In this document: positions 5,598 through 12,532 of the stretch, one piece after another | Layout: every line of letters starts with the position of its first letter | How positions within the stretch are numbered: position 1 is the stretch's first letter | Assembly: GCA_905214245.1 (NCBI GenBank) | Contig: CAJMLO010000035.1 | Coordinates: 1-12,532, forward strand | Reading direction: 5' to 3' | From: an uncultured bacterium | GTDB lineage: Bacteria > Bacillota > Clostridia > TANB77 > CAG-508 | Length of the DNA stretch: 12,532 bases | Position numbers and translations under genes: made by a program | The notes under the pieces: model-generated | What the model was told of the DNA's origin: nothing | The model's database searches: none | What the model saw: only the letters and a program-made list of their open reading frames with translations

Positions 5598-6305
5598 ATG
5601 GTGCCAAATACAAAATATAAAAGAGTGCTTCTTAAACTTAGCGGTGAAGCTTTGGCAGGAGACGAGAAAAAAGGCATAAATTTTGATACAGTGGGAAAAA
5701 TATGTGACCAGGTAAAAGAACTTACAGAGATGGGAACAGAAGTTGCTATTGTTGTAGGTGGTGGAAATTTTTGGAGAGGTGCAAAAGTTGAAATGGATAG
5801 AACCACTTCAGATTATATGGGAATGCTTGCAACTGCAATGAATGGTTTAGCACTTCAAAGCGTTTTGGAGGAAAAAGGACTTGATACTAGATTACAAACA
5901 GCTATAGAAATGAGACAAATGGCAGAGCCATATATAAAAAGAAGAGCGGTTAGACATCTTCAAAAAGGTAGAGTTGTAATTTTTGGTTGTGGAACAGGAA
6001 ATCCATATTTTACAACAGATACTGCTGCAGTTTTAAGAGCAGCTGAAATAGGTGCAGAAGTAATATTAGTTGGAAAAACAATAGATGGGGTATATTCTGC
6101 AGATCCAAAAAATGATGCAAATGCTGTAAAATTTGATGAAATATCATATGATGAAATTTTAAAACAAGATTTAAAAGTAATGGATGGTGCATCAATTGCG
6201 TTATGCAGAGATAATAATATAAAATTAATTGTATTTGAACTTGCAAAACCAGAAAATATAATTAAAGCTGTAAAAGGAGAAAAAATAGGTACATTAGTAC
6301 AATAA
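5598..6305 (+). CDS. pyrH: Uridylate kinase (UMP kinase)
   Basis: 235 residues. It phosphorylates UMP to UDP in the cytoplasm, the first step from UMP toward UTP and CTP. Amino-acid-kinase-fold motifs are intact: KLSGEAL (13-19), GGGNFWRG (54-61), SDYMGMLATAMN (71-82), GTGNPYFTTDTAAVLRAAEI (132-151), the nucleotide-binding DGVYSADP (163-170) and MDGASIALCRDN (195-206). AAGGAG at 5585-5590 lies 7 bases before ATG 5598. An in-frame GTG at 5592 would be only one base from the site and is rejected; GTG 5601 is a possible alternative. It is the first gene of the run pyrH-frr-uppS-cdsA-rseP-polC. In most bacteria rpsB and tsf precede it; here a divergent sortase does. Confidence 0.97.
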   Translation: MVPNTKYKRVLLKLSGEALAGDEKKGINFDTVGKICDQVKELTEMGTEVAIVVGGGNFWRGAKVEMDRTTSDYMGMLATAMNGLALQSVLEEKGLDTRLQTAIEMRQMAEPYIKRRAVRHLQKGRVVIFGCGTGNPYFTTDTAAVLRAAEIGAEVILVGKTIDGVYSADPKNDANAVKFDEISYDEILKQDLKVMDGASIALCRDNNIKLIVFELAKPENIIKAVKGEKIGTLVQ

Positions 6306-6336
6306 ATAGAAAATATTAATTAAGGAGAAAAGAATT

Positions 6337-6885
6337 ATGGATTTAAATAAATTTGAAGAGAAAATGACAAAAACAATTAGCGTATTTGAGGAGAATTTAG
6401 CAGAGATAAGAGCTGGAAGAGCAAATCCTGCAATATTAAATAAAATTATGATAGATTATTATGGAACACCAACACCAATTAATCAAGTAGCAGGAATATC
6501 TGTTCCAGAGGCTAGATTAATTGTTATTCAACCATGGGATGGAAGCATTTTAAAAGAAATTGAAAAAGAAATCTTAAAATCTGACATTGGAATTAATCCA
6601 AATAATGATGGAAAAGTAATAAGACTTTCTTTCCCAGAATTAACAGAGGAAAGAAGAAAAGAAATTGTAAAAGATATAAGAAAAATGGCAGAAGAAGCAA
6701 AAGTAGCAGTTAGAAGTATTAGAAGAGATGCCATAGATGAAGCAAAAAAAGCTCAAAAAGATAGTGAAATATCAGAAGATGAATTAAAATCTGCAGAAGA
6801 TAATATACAACAATTAACTGATAAATATGTTGCAAAAGTTGATGAAATACTTGGAGCAAAAGAAAAAGAAGTAATGAGCATATAA
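6337..6885 (+). CDS. frr: Ribosome recycling factor
   Basis: 182 residues, close to the usual 185. With EF-G it splits post-termination ribosomes in the cytoplasm. The signature RAGRANPAIL (25-34) is intact, followed by the domain II region (YYGTPTPINQVAGISVPEARLIVIQPWD) and the long C-terminal helices of domain I. AAGGAG (6322-6327) lies 9 bases before the ATG. The gene begins 31 bases after pyrH, the classic pyrH-frr pair, and is followed 52 bases later by uppS. Confidence 0.97.
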   Translation: MDLNKFEEKMTKTISVFEENLAEIRAGRANPAILNKIMIDYYGTPTPINQVAGISVPEARLIVIQPWDGSILKEIEKEILKSDIGINPNNDGKVIRLSFPELTEERRKEIVKDIRKMAEEAKVAVRSIRRDAIDEAKKAQKDSEISEDELKSAEDNIQQLTDKYVAKVDEILGAKEKEVMSI

Positions 6886-6923
6886 AGTATAGTTTATAGG
6901 TAGCATTAAACCTAAATATATAA

Positions 6924-6940
6924 AAGGAGCTGTGCAGGTG
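6924..6940 (+). promoter_or_regulatory. Ribosome site that points to a GTG start for uppS
   Basis: AAGGAG (6924-6929) is 2 bases from GTG 6932, 8 from GTG 6938 and 11 from TTG 6941. The 8-base spacing favours GTG 6938, a non-ATG start that could lower translation. Confidence 0.6.
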
Positions 6941-7669
6941 TTGCACAAAAATAATTTTATGACAATTGATAAAGAAAATATGCCTAAACATATAGCAATT
7001 ATAATGGATGGAAATAGAAGATGGGCAAAAGAAAAAGAACTTGATGGAAAATTTGGACATAAGGCTGGTGCAGAAGCATTAGAGAAACTTACATATTTTG
7101 CAAATGATATAGGACTTAAATATTTAACAGTTTATGCTTTTTCAACTGAAAATTGGAAAAGAACAGAAGAAGAAGTAGGTGCACTAATGCTTCTTCTAAA
7201 AAGCTATGTTGACAAATTTTTGAAAAAAGCAAATACAAACAATATAAGAGTTAGAATATTGGGTGATATTGAAAGACTTGATAAAGGTCTAAAAGATAGT
7301 ATAAATGAAATAGTAGAAAAATCAAGTAAAAACACAGGACTTACTTTAAATATTGCTTTTAATTATGGCGGAAGAGCTGAAATGGTAAGAGCTGTAAAAC
7401 AAATATCTGAGAAAGTGCTAGATAATAAGTTAAGTATTGATGATATTACAGAGCAAACTATTTCTGATAATTTATATACTTGTGGAGAACCAGATCCAGA
7501 CTTATTAATAAGAACAAGTGGAGAGCTTAGACTTAGCGGATTTTTGCTTTGGCAAGTAGCATATACAGAATTCTTATTTTTAGATAAATATTGGCCTGAT
7601 TTTTCAGAAGATGATTTGTTAGATGCAATACAAACATATCAAAATAGAAAAAGAAATTTGGGAAAATAA
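6938..7669 (+). CDS. uppS: Isoprenyl transferase (undecaprenyl diphosphate synthase)
   Basis: 243 residues from the chosen start. It condenses isopentenyl diphosphate units to the C55 lipid carrier used in cell-wall synthesis. Motifs: MDGNRRWA (23-30, Asp24 for metal and diphosphate), FGHKAGAE (39-46), AFSTENWKR (67-75), NIAFNYGGR (138-146), DLLIRTSGE (188-196) and the last signature RLSGFLLWQVAYTE (198-211). In that last block, Gly201 replaces the Asn normally found in SNFLLWQ. AAGGAG (6924-6929) lies 8 bases before GTG 6938. An in-frame GTG at 6932 is only 2 bases away and is rejected; TTG 6941 and ATG 6959 are less likely. It is cotranscribed with frr and cdsA. Confidence 0.95.
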   Translation: MLHKNNFMTIDKENMPKHIAIIMDGNRRWAKEKELDGKFGHKAGAEALEKLTYFANDIGLKYLTVYAFSTENWKRTEEEVGALMLLLKSYVDKFLKKANTNNIRVRILGDIERLDKGLKDSINEIVEKSSKNTGLTLNIAFNYGGRAEMVRAVKQISEKVLDNKLSIDDITEQTISDNLYTCGEPDPDLLIRTSGELRLSGFLLWQVAYTEFLFLDKYWPDFSEDDLLDAIQTYQNRKRNLGK

Positions 7670-7728
7670 TTGGTGTAATCTGCCTAAAACAAGGTAGACT
7701 TATATATTAAAGAAAGGACAAAACAAGT

Positions 7729-8538
7729 ATGAATAATATAAAAAGATATATATCAGGACTTACATTATTTCCTATTTTTGCTGTTGTTGTAATATTTGGA
7801 AATAAATATGTAATTGATATTGCACTTAGCATTATTGCTATTATGTGTTTACATGAATTTTACAAGGCATTTAAAGAAAAGGCGAATCCAGTTGGTTGGG
7901 TTGGATATATTGTAGCGGCTCTAATTGCTATTATACATATAATCCCAACAAATTTAATACTTCCAATAATTGCTGCATCTATACCTGCATCAATTATGGT
8001 ATTATTTGTTGTAAGCATTTTAAGCGATATGAAGGTAAATATTATGGATATAGCTATTACATTCTTTGGAATTTGTTATGTAGTTTTATTTTTAATATTT
8101 GCTTCAGTTGTAAGAGAAAACCTTACAAATGGTAGAATTTTAATATGGTATGTATTCTTAGCATCTTGGGGAACTGACATATTTGCATATTTAATTGGCA
8201 GACATTTTGGAAAACATAAATTTACAGATATCAGTCCAAATAAATCAATTGAAGGATGTATTGGAGGACTGCTTGGAGCATTTGTAATGGTGCTTGTATA
8301 CACATTTGTATGCAACAAAGTATGGAATATGAACTTTAGTTATGTTTACTCTGGATTTATTGCGATTTTACTTAGTGTACTAAGCCAAATAGGAGATTTA
8401 GCAGCATCAAGTGTTAAAAGATATTGCAATATAAAAGATTATAGCAATCTTATACCAGGACATGGAGGAATGCTTGATAGAGTAGATAGTGTTATATTTA
8501 TTTTACCATTTGCATATTTTTTATTAATGTTATTGTAA
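7729..8538 (+). CDS. cdsA: Phosphatidate cytidylyltransferase (CDP-diacylglycerol synthase)
   Basis: 269 residues, the normal length. This integral membrane enzyme makes CDP-diacylglycerol from phosphatidic acid and CTP, the precursor of phosphatidylglycerol and cardiolipin. Several hydrophobic segments (roughly eight) cover the chain. The family signature is intact near the C-terminus: S227-x-x-KR (230-231), KD (236-237), PGHGG (243-247) and DRxDS (250-254). AAAGGA (7713-7718) lies 10 bases before the ATG. The gene sits between uppS and rseP, with only 13 bases to the rseP ATG, so it is in the operon. The dxr gene that commonly lies between cdsA and rseP is absent. Confidence 0.96.
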   Translation: MNNIKRYISGLTLFPIFAVVVIFGNKYVIDIALSIIAIMCLHEFYKAFKEKANPVGWVGYIVAALIAIIHIIPTNLILPIIAASIPASIMVLFVVSILSDMKVNIMDIAITFFGICYVVLFLIFASVVRENLTNGRILIWYVFLASWGTDIFAYLIGRHFGKHKFTDISPNKSIEGCIGGLLGAFVMVLVYTFVCNKVWNMNFSYVYSGFIAILLSVLSQIGDLAASSVKRYCNIKDYSNLIPGHGGMLDRVDSVIFILPFAYFLLMLL

Positions 8539-8551
8539 TAATAGGAGGAAG

Positions 8552-9289
8552 ATGCAATTGTTATTTATTATTAATGCATTAAAAATTATTTTTATATTAG
8601 GATTTTTAGTTTTGATTCACGAAACAGGACATTTTATTATTGCAAGACTATGCAAAGTTAGAGTAAAAGAATTTGCAATAGGCTTTGGCCCAACAATATG
8701 GAAGAAACGAGGAAAAGAAACTAAATATGCATTAAGATTGATTCCTCTTGGTGGTTTTGTTAGTATGGAAGGAGAAGAAGAACGCTCTGATAAAGAGGGT
8801 TCTTTTAGTAATAGCAGTATTCCAAAAAGGATAGCAATTGTTGCTGCAGGAGGACTGGTAAATATAATTTTTGCATTGATTGTGTATCAAATATTAATAA
8901 CTGTTTTAACAGGTGATTTTACAAAAGCACTGTCATCAACAGGAAGTTTTGCTTTTTCAATTGTGGATAGTTTAAAAATGTTATTCTCTGGAGGAGTTAG
9001 CGTTGACCAACTTATGGGACCTGTAGGAATATCTAGTGTTGTGGCACAGACAAGTAATCTAGCAGAATTTGTTTATATACTTGCTGTTATTTCTATGTCA
9101 CTTGGAGTAACAAATTTATTACCATTTCCACCACTTGATGGAGGAAAAATAGTTTTTTTAATACTTGAGGGAATACGAAAGAAACCATTAAAAGAAGAGA
9201 CAGAAATTAAAATACAGATGCTTGGATTTGCAGTATTAATTATTTTATCAATATATGTAACTTGCAATGATGTGACAAGAATAGCTTAG
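8552..9289 (+). CDS. rseP: Site-2 protease family zinc metalloprotease lacking a PDZ domain
   Basis: 245 residues, against about 340-450 for usual RseP/RasP. Metalloprotease motifs are present: HETGH (23-27) in the first membrane helix and the third-ligand motif NLLPFPPLDGGK (188-199, Asp196). The AAGGLVN stretch (98-104) and GPVGI (156-160) are also family-typical. The PDZ domain normally found between them is missing: residues 119-135 link the second membrane segment directly to the region before GPVGI. The reading frame is clean, so this is a compact form rather than a frameshift. RseP cuts membrane-embedded regulators such as anti-sigma factors and leftover signal peptides. The start is uncertain: ATG 8552 is only 3 bases from AGGAGG (8543-8548), whereas an in-frame TTG at 8558 has 9-base spacing. 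It lies 13 bases after cdsA and 19 before polC. The symbol is by orthology of position and motif. Confidence 0.9.
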   Translation: MQLLFIINALKIIFILGFLVLIHETGHFIIARLCKVRVKEFAIGFGPTIWKKRGKETKYALRLIPLGGFVSMEGEEERSDKEGSFSNSSIPKRIAIVAAGGLVNIIFALIVYQILITVLTGDFTKALSSTGSFAFSIVDSLKMLFSGGVSVDQLMGPVGISSVVAQTSNLAEFVYILAVISMSLGVTNLLPFPPLDGGKIVFLILEGIRKKPLKEETEIKIQMLGFAVLIILSIYVTCNDVTRIA

Positions 9290-9308
9290 TAAAAATGGAG
9301 TAATGTAC

Positions 9309-12300
9309 ATGGATAAGACAATAAAAGAAATTTTTAAAGATTACAATTCAAATAGTTTTTCTTTGAATGCGTCTAAAATTAAAAATATAAATTTATATAA
9401 AAAATCAAATAAAATTGAATTAGAGCTTATAAGCACGGATGTTGTAAAGGCAGCGGACTTATATGCTTTTGAACGTTATTTGGAAAAAAGATTTAATATT
9501 AAAGAAGCAATTATAAAGGTTGAATATCAAAATGAAATTGAAATAGATTTAAAAGAAGAGTGGAGAGACATTGTTAATTATATGGCATACAAACATCCTC
9601 TTACAAAGGCATTACTTAGAAATAGTAGTATAGAATTAGCTGATAAAACACTTAACGTTAATTTAGCACTAAAAGGAAAGCAAGTATTAGATGCAAGAGG
9701 ATTTGATAAAACACTTGAGAAGATATTATCAGATGTATATGGTAAAAAACTTAAAGTTTGTTATGTAGAAAATATAACTGAGGAAATGAAAAAACAAATA
9801 GAAGAAGAAGCAATGAGACATGAAAGAGAAGCAGTTGAGCAAGCTCAAAGAGAAGCTGAAGAATATGCAAAAGAAATGCAAGAAAAGAAACATGCTTCTA
9901 AAGCAGATAATAATGAGGGAGTACCACCTATTGAAGAGGTACCAATTAGCGGAGATATTCCACCATTTGATCCAGGAGAGATGATGCCACCACCACCTCC
10001 TGTTGAAGAAGAAAAAACACCACTTATATATGGACGTAGCTTAAAAATTAAAGAACAATTAGTTAAGGTTGCAGATCTTGGAATTGATAGTGGAAAAATT
10101 CTGCTTGATGGGGAAGTTCTAAATATGGATAGTAGAGAACTTAAAAGCGGAAAAGTACTTGTTATGTTTGACTTGTTTGATGGAAGTAGTACAATTACAT
10201 GCAAAGCATTCGTTGAAGGTGACAAGTCAAAAGATACTATGAAGAGGATTAAGGATTCTGTAGGAGTTAAGGTTGAAGGAACAGCACAGTTTGATCCGTT
10301 TTCAAAAGAACTTGGAGTTATTGCAAATACAATAATTGAAAGCACAGGAATAAAAAGAGAAATAAGAAAAGATGAAGCAAAAGTAAAAAGAGTTGAGCTT
10401 CATATGCATACAAAAATGAGCCAAATGGATGCAATAACATCTGCAACAGATTTGTTAAAAAGAGCAGCTAAATGGGGAATGAAGTCAATTGCAATAACTG
10501 ACCATGGTGTTGTACAAGCTTTCCCAGAAGCACACCATTTTACTGAAAAAAATCCGGATTTAAAAATAATATATGGTGTTGAAGCATATTTAGCACCTGA
10601 TAAGACTCCATCTGTATCATTTCCAAAAGGACAAGATATAGATACAACATATTGCGTACTTGATTTAGAAACAACAGGACTTTCTTTTAGAACAGAGAAA
10701 ATTACAGAAGTAGGAATTATGAAAATAAAAAATGGAGAAGTACTTGATGAATTTTCTTGTTTTGTAAATCCGGAAAAACCAATACCACAAAGAGTTGTAG
10801 AGGTTACAAATATAACAGATGACATGGTAAAAGATGCCGAAACAATTGATAAAGTATTTCCTAAAATATTAGAGTTTGTCGGAGATTCTGTTTTAGTAGC
10901 TCACAATGCTGACTTTGATATTGGATTTTTAAAATATAATGCAAAACAATTAGGATATAGCCTAGAGAATACATATATAGATACATTAAGACTTTCAAAA
11001 GATTTATTTCCAGATTTTAAGAAATATAAACTTGGAATCATTGCAGAAAATTTAGGAATAAAAGTTGAGGTAGCACATAGAGCTTTAGATGATGTTGATA
11101 CAACAGTAAAAGTATTTAATGTAATGATAAATATGCTAAAAGAAAAAGGTGCAAAAAAGATTGAAGATATAGATTTGTTGGAGGCAGGAAAAGCTGATTA
11201 TAAAAAACTTCCAACATATCATGCAATTATTTTGGCAAAAGATTATGTGGGACTAAAAAACTTATATAAGCTTATATCATATTCACATCTTGACTATTTT
11301 TATAAAAAACCGCGTATATTAAAATCTCTATACAAAAAATATTCAGAAGGATTGATACTTGGAAGTGCTTGTGAAGCAGGAGAACTTTATAGAGCAATTA
11401 TTGCAGGAAAATCTGATGAAGAAATAGAAGCAATTGCAAATGATTATGATTATTTGGAAATCCAACCAATTGGAAACAATATGTTTATGGTGCGTAATGG
11501 AACAGTGCCAGACGTTGAGGCTTTGCAAGAAATCAACAAAAAGATAGTTGACTTAGGAGATAAACTTGGAAAACTTGTTGTCGCAACTTGTGATGTGCAT
11601 TTTATGGATCCACAAGATGAGATATATAGAAGAATTTTAATGGCAGGTCAAGGATATGATGATAGTGATGAACAGGCTCCACTATATTTACGTACGACTG
11701 AAGAAATGCTAAAAGAATTTGAATATCTTGGAGAAGAAAAAGCATATGAAGTTGTTGTTACAAACACAAACAAAATAGCTGATTTGTGTGAGAATATAAG
11801 TCCAATATCGCCTGAAAAATGTCCACCACATATTGATGGATGTGAACAAACAATTAAAGATATCGCATTTAAAAAAGCACATGAACTTTATGGAGATCCA
11901 TTGCCAGACATAGTTCAAGACAGACTTGATAAAGAATTAAACTCTATTATTAAAAATGGATTCTCAGTTATGTATATTATCGCACAAAAACTGGTATGGA
12001 AGTCAAATGAGGATGGATATATAGTTGGTTCAAGAGGTTCTGTTGGTTCATCTTTTGTTGCTAATATGACAGGTATAACAGAAGTTAATTCCTTGCCACC
12101 ACATTATAGATGTCCAAAATGTAAATATTCTGATTTTACAGATTATGGTTGTGCTTGTGGATTTGACCTTCCAGATAAAGATTGTCCACAATGTGGAACA
12201 AAGATGGTAAAAGACGGAATAGATATACCTTTTGAGACATTCCTTGGATTTAATGGAGATAAAGAGCCTGATATTGACTTAAACTTCTCTGGAGAATATC

Positions 12301-12532
12301 AAGCAAAAGCACACAGGTATACAGAAGTTATATTTGGAAAAGGAACAACATTTAAAGCTGGAACGGTTGGCACAGTTGCAGATAAGACTGCATATGGATA
12401 TGTAAAAAAATATTATGAAGAAAGAGGAGTTCCAGTTAATAATGCAGAGGTTTTAAGAATTGCACAAGGTTGTACAGGAATAAAAAGAACAACAGGACAG
12501 CACCCTGGTGGAATTATAGTTGTACCAAAAGG
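9309..12532 (+). CDS. polC: DNA polymerase III PolC, alpha subunit with built-in 3'-5' exonuclease (3' end missing)
   Basis: About 1,074 residues are visible of an expected ~1,430. This is the Gram-positive replicative DNA polymerase. In order: an N-terminal domain (1-155), a charged helical stretch (about 156-197), a proline-rich linker (199-237, five Pro at 227-231), an OB-fold region (about 240-345), the first part of the PHP domain (HMH at 365-367, DHG at 398-400), a DnaQ-like exonuclease inserted in PHP (DLETTG at 452-457, later HNADFD and AHRALDD), the rest of PHP, and the polymerase core. The core shows GSRGSVGSS, a Cys-rich zinc module (C935, C938, C948, C950, C959, C962) and the palm motif PDIDLNFS with catalytic Asp988 and Asp990. 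GGAG (9297-9300) lies 8 bases before the ATG. It closes the visible operon, 19 bases after rseP. Confidence 0.97.
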   Translation, partial: MDKTIKEIFKDYNSNSFSLNASKIKNINLYKKSNKIELELISTDVVKAADLYAFERYLEKRFNIKEAIIKVEYQNEIEIDLKEEWRDIVNYMAYKHPLTKALLRNSSIELADKTLNVNLALKGKQVLDARGFDKTLEKILSDVYGKKLKVCYVENITEEMKKQIEEEAMRHEREAVEQAQREAEEYAKEMQEKKHASKADNNEGVPPIEEVPISGDIPPFDPGEMMPPPPPVEEEKTPLIYGRSLKIKEQLVKVADLGIDSGKILLDGEVLNMDSRELKSGKVLVMFDLFDGSSTITCKAFVEGDKSKDTMKRIKDSVGVKVEGTAQFDPFSKELGVIANTIIESTGIKREIRKDEAKVKRVELHMHTKMSQMDAITSATDLLKRAAKWGMKSIAITDHGVVQAFPEAHHFTEKNPDLKIIYGVEAYLAPDKTPSVSFPKGQDIDTTYCVLDLETTGLSFRTEKITEVGIMKIKNGEVLDEFSCFVNPEKPIPQRVVEVTNITDDMVKDAETIDKVFPKILEFVGDSVLVAHNADFDIGFLKYNAKQLGYSLENTYIDTLRLSKDLFPDFKKYKLGIIAENLGIKVEVAHRALDDVDTTVKVFNVMINMLKEKGAKKIEDIDLLEAGKADYKKLPTYHAIILAKDYVGLKNLYKLISYSHLDYFYKKPRILKSLYKKYSEGLILGSACEAGELYRAIIAGKSDEEIEAIANDYDYLEIQPIGNNMFMVRNGTVPDVEALQEINKKIVDLGDKLGKLVVATCDVHFMDPQDEIYRRILMAGQGYDDSDEQAPLYLRTTEEMLKEFEYLGEEKAYEVVVTNTNKIADLCENISPISPEKCPPHIDGCEQTIKDIAFKKAHELYGDPLPDIVQDRLDKELNSIIKNGFSVMYIIAQKLVWKSNEDGYIVGSRGSVGSSFVANMTGITEVNSLPPHYRCPKCKYSDFTDYGCACGFDLPDKDCPQCGTKMVKDGIDIPFETFLGFNGDKEPDIDLNFSGEYQAKAHRYTEVIFGKGTTFKAGTVGTVADKTAYGYVKKYYEERGVPVNNAEVLRIAQGCTGIKRTTGQHPGGIIVVPK

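Noticed and set aside
9845..10825. Minus-strand open frames (166 and 141 codons) inside polC
   Set aside because: Ser/Phe/Ile-rich translations without motifs, opposite well-conserved OB, PHP and exonuclease domains of PolC.
1..12532. CRISPR array, insertion sequence, prophage or origin of replication
   Set aside because: No regularly spaced repeats, transposase or integrase reading frame, or DnaA-box cluster was seen on either strand.

Overview
The window is strongly AT-rich outside one short patch. It carries Gram-positive housekeeping genes with Firmicutes-type order and domain content: sigH-type sigma factor, pyrH-frr-uppS-cdsA-rseP, a Gram-positive PolC, a sortase with an LPXTG protein, and a YkuD L,D-transpeptidase. 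The prepilin motif at the left edge is of a kind I associate with uncultured gut Clostridia. My best guess is therefore an AT-rich, possibly spore-forming-lineage member of Clostridia; the finer taxon cannot be read from here. Genes use the standard code, with strong Shine-Dalgarno sites.

Left edge (1-1100): the 3' part of a type-IV-pilin-like surface protein. Its last ~115 bases switch abruptly to about 53% GC and encode a C-type-lectin-like tail with many NNC/NNT codons. This is the signature I would expect of a variable region (VR) of a diversity-generating retroelement (DGR). A GCGC palindrome lies at its end and an 18-bp GNRA-loop hairpin follows the gene. No reverse transcriptase or template repeat is visible in the window, so the donor would have to lie outside. 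A second strong inverted repeat then separates this gene from sigH.

Middle (1100-5500): a consensus promoter drives sigH, with tRNA-Thr(GGT) starting 2 bases after its stop codon. A membrane-anchored L,D-transpeptidase with a low-complexity tail follows, then the ATPase gene ychF. Next is a small LPQTG wall-anchored protein with its own promoter, facing a sortase gene on the minus strand across a shared bidirectional terminator.

Right (5500-12532): an extended -10 promoter precedes a tight plus-strand operon of pyrH, frr, uppS, cdsA, rseP and polC (polC is cut by the window end). It links nucleotide supply, translation recycling, undecaprenyl and phospholipid precursor synthesis, membrane proteolysis and DNA replication. 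The cluster lacks rpsB-tsf upstream, and lacks dxr, ispG and proS, which often sit between cdsA and polC in relatives. Its RseP appears to have no PDZ domain, and its UppS has Gly in place of the near-invariant Asn of the C-terminal signature.

The candidate system most worth pursuing is the DGR-diversified pilin at the left edge.
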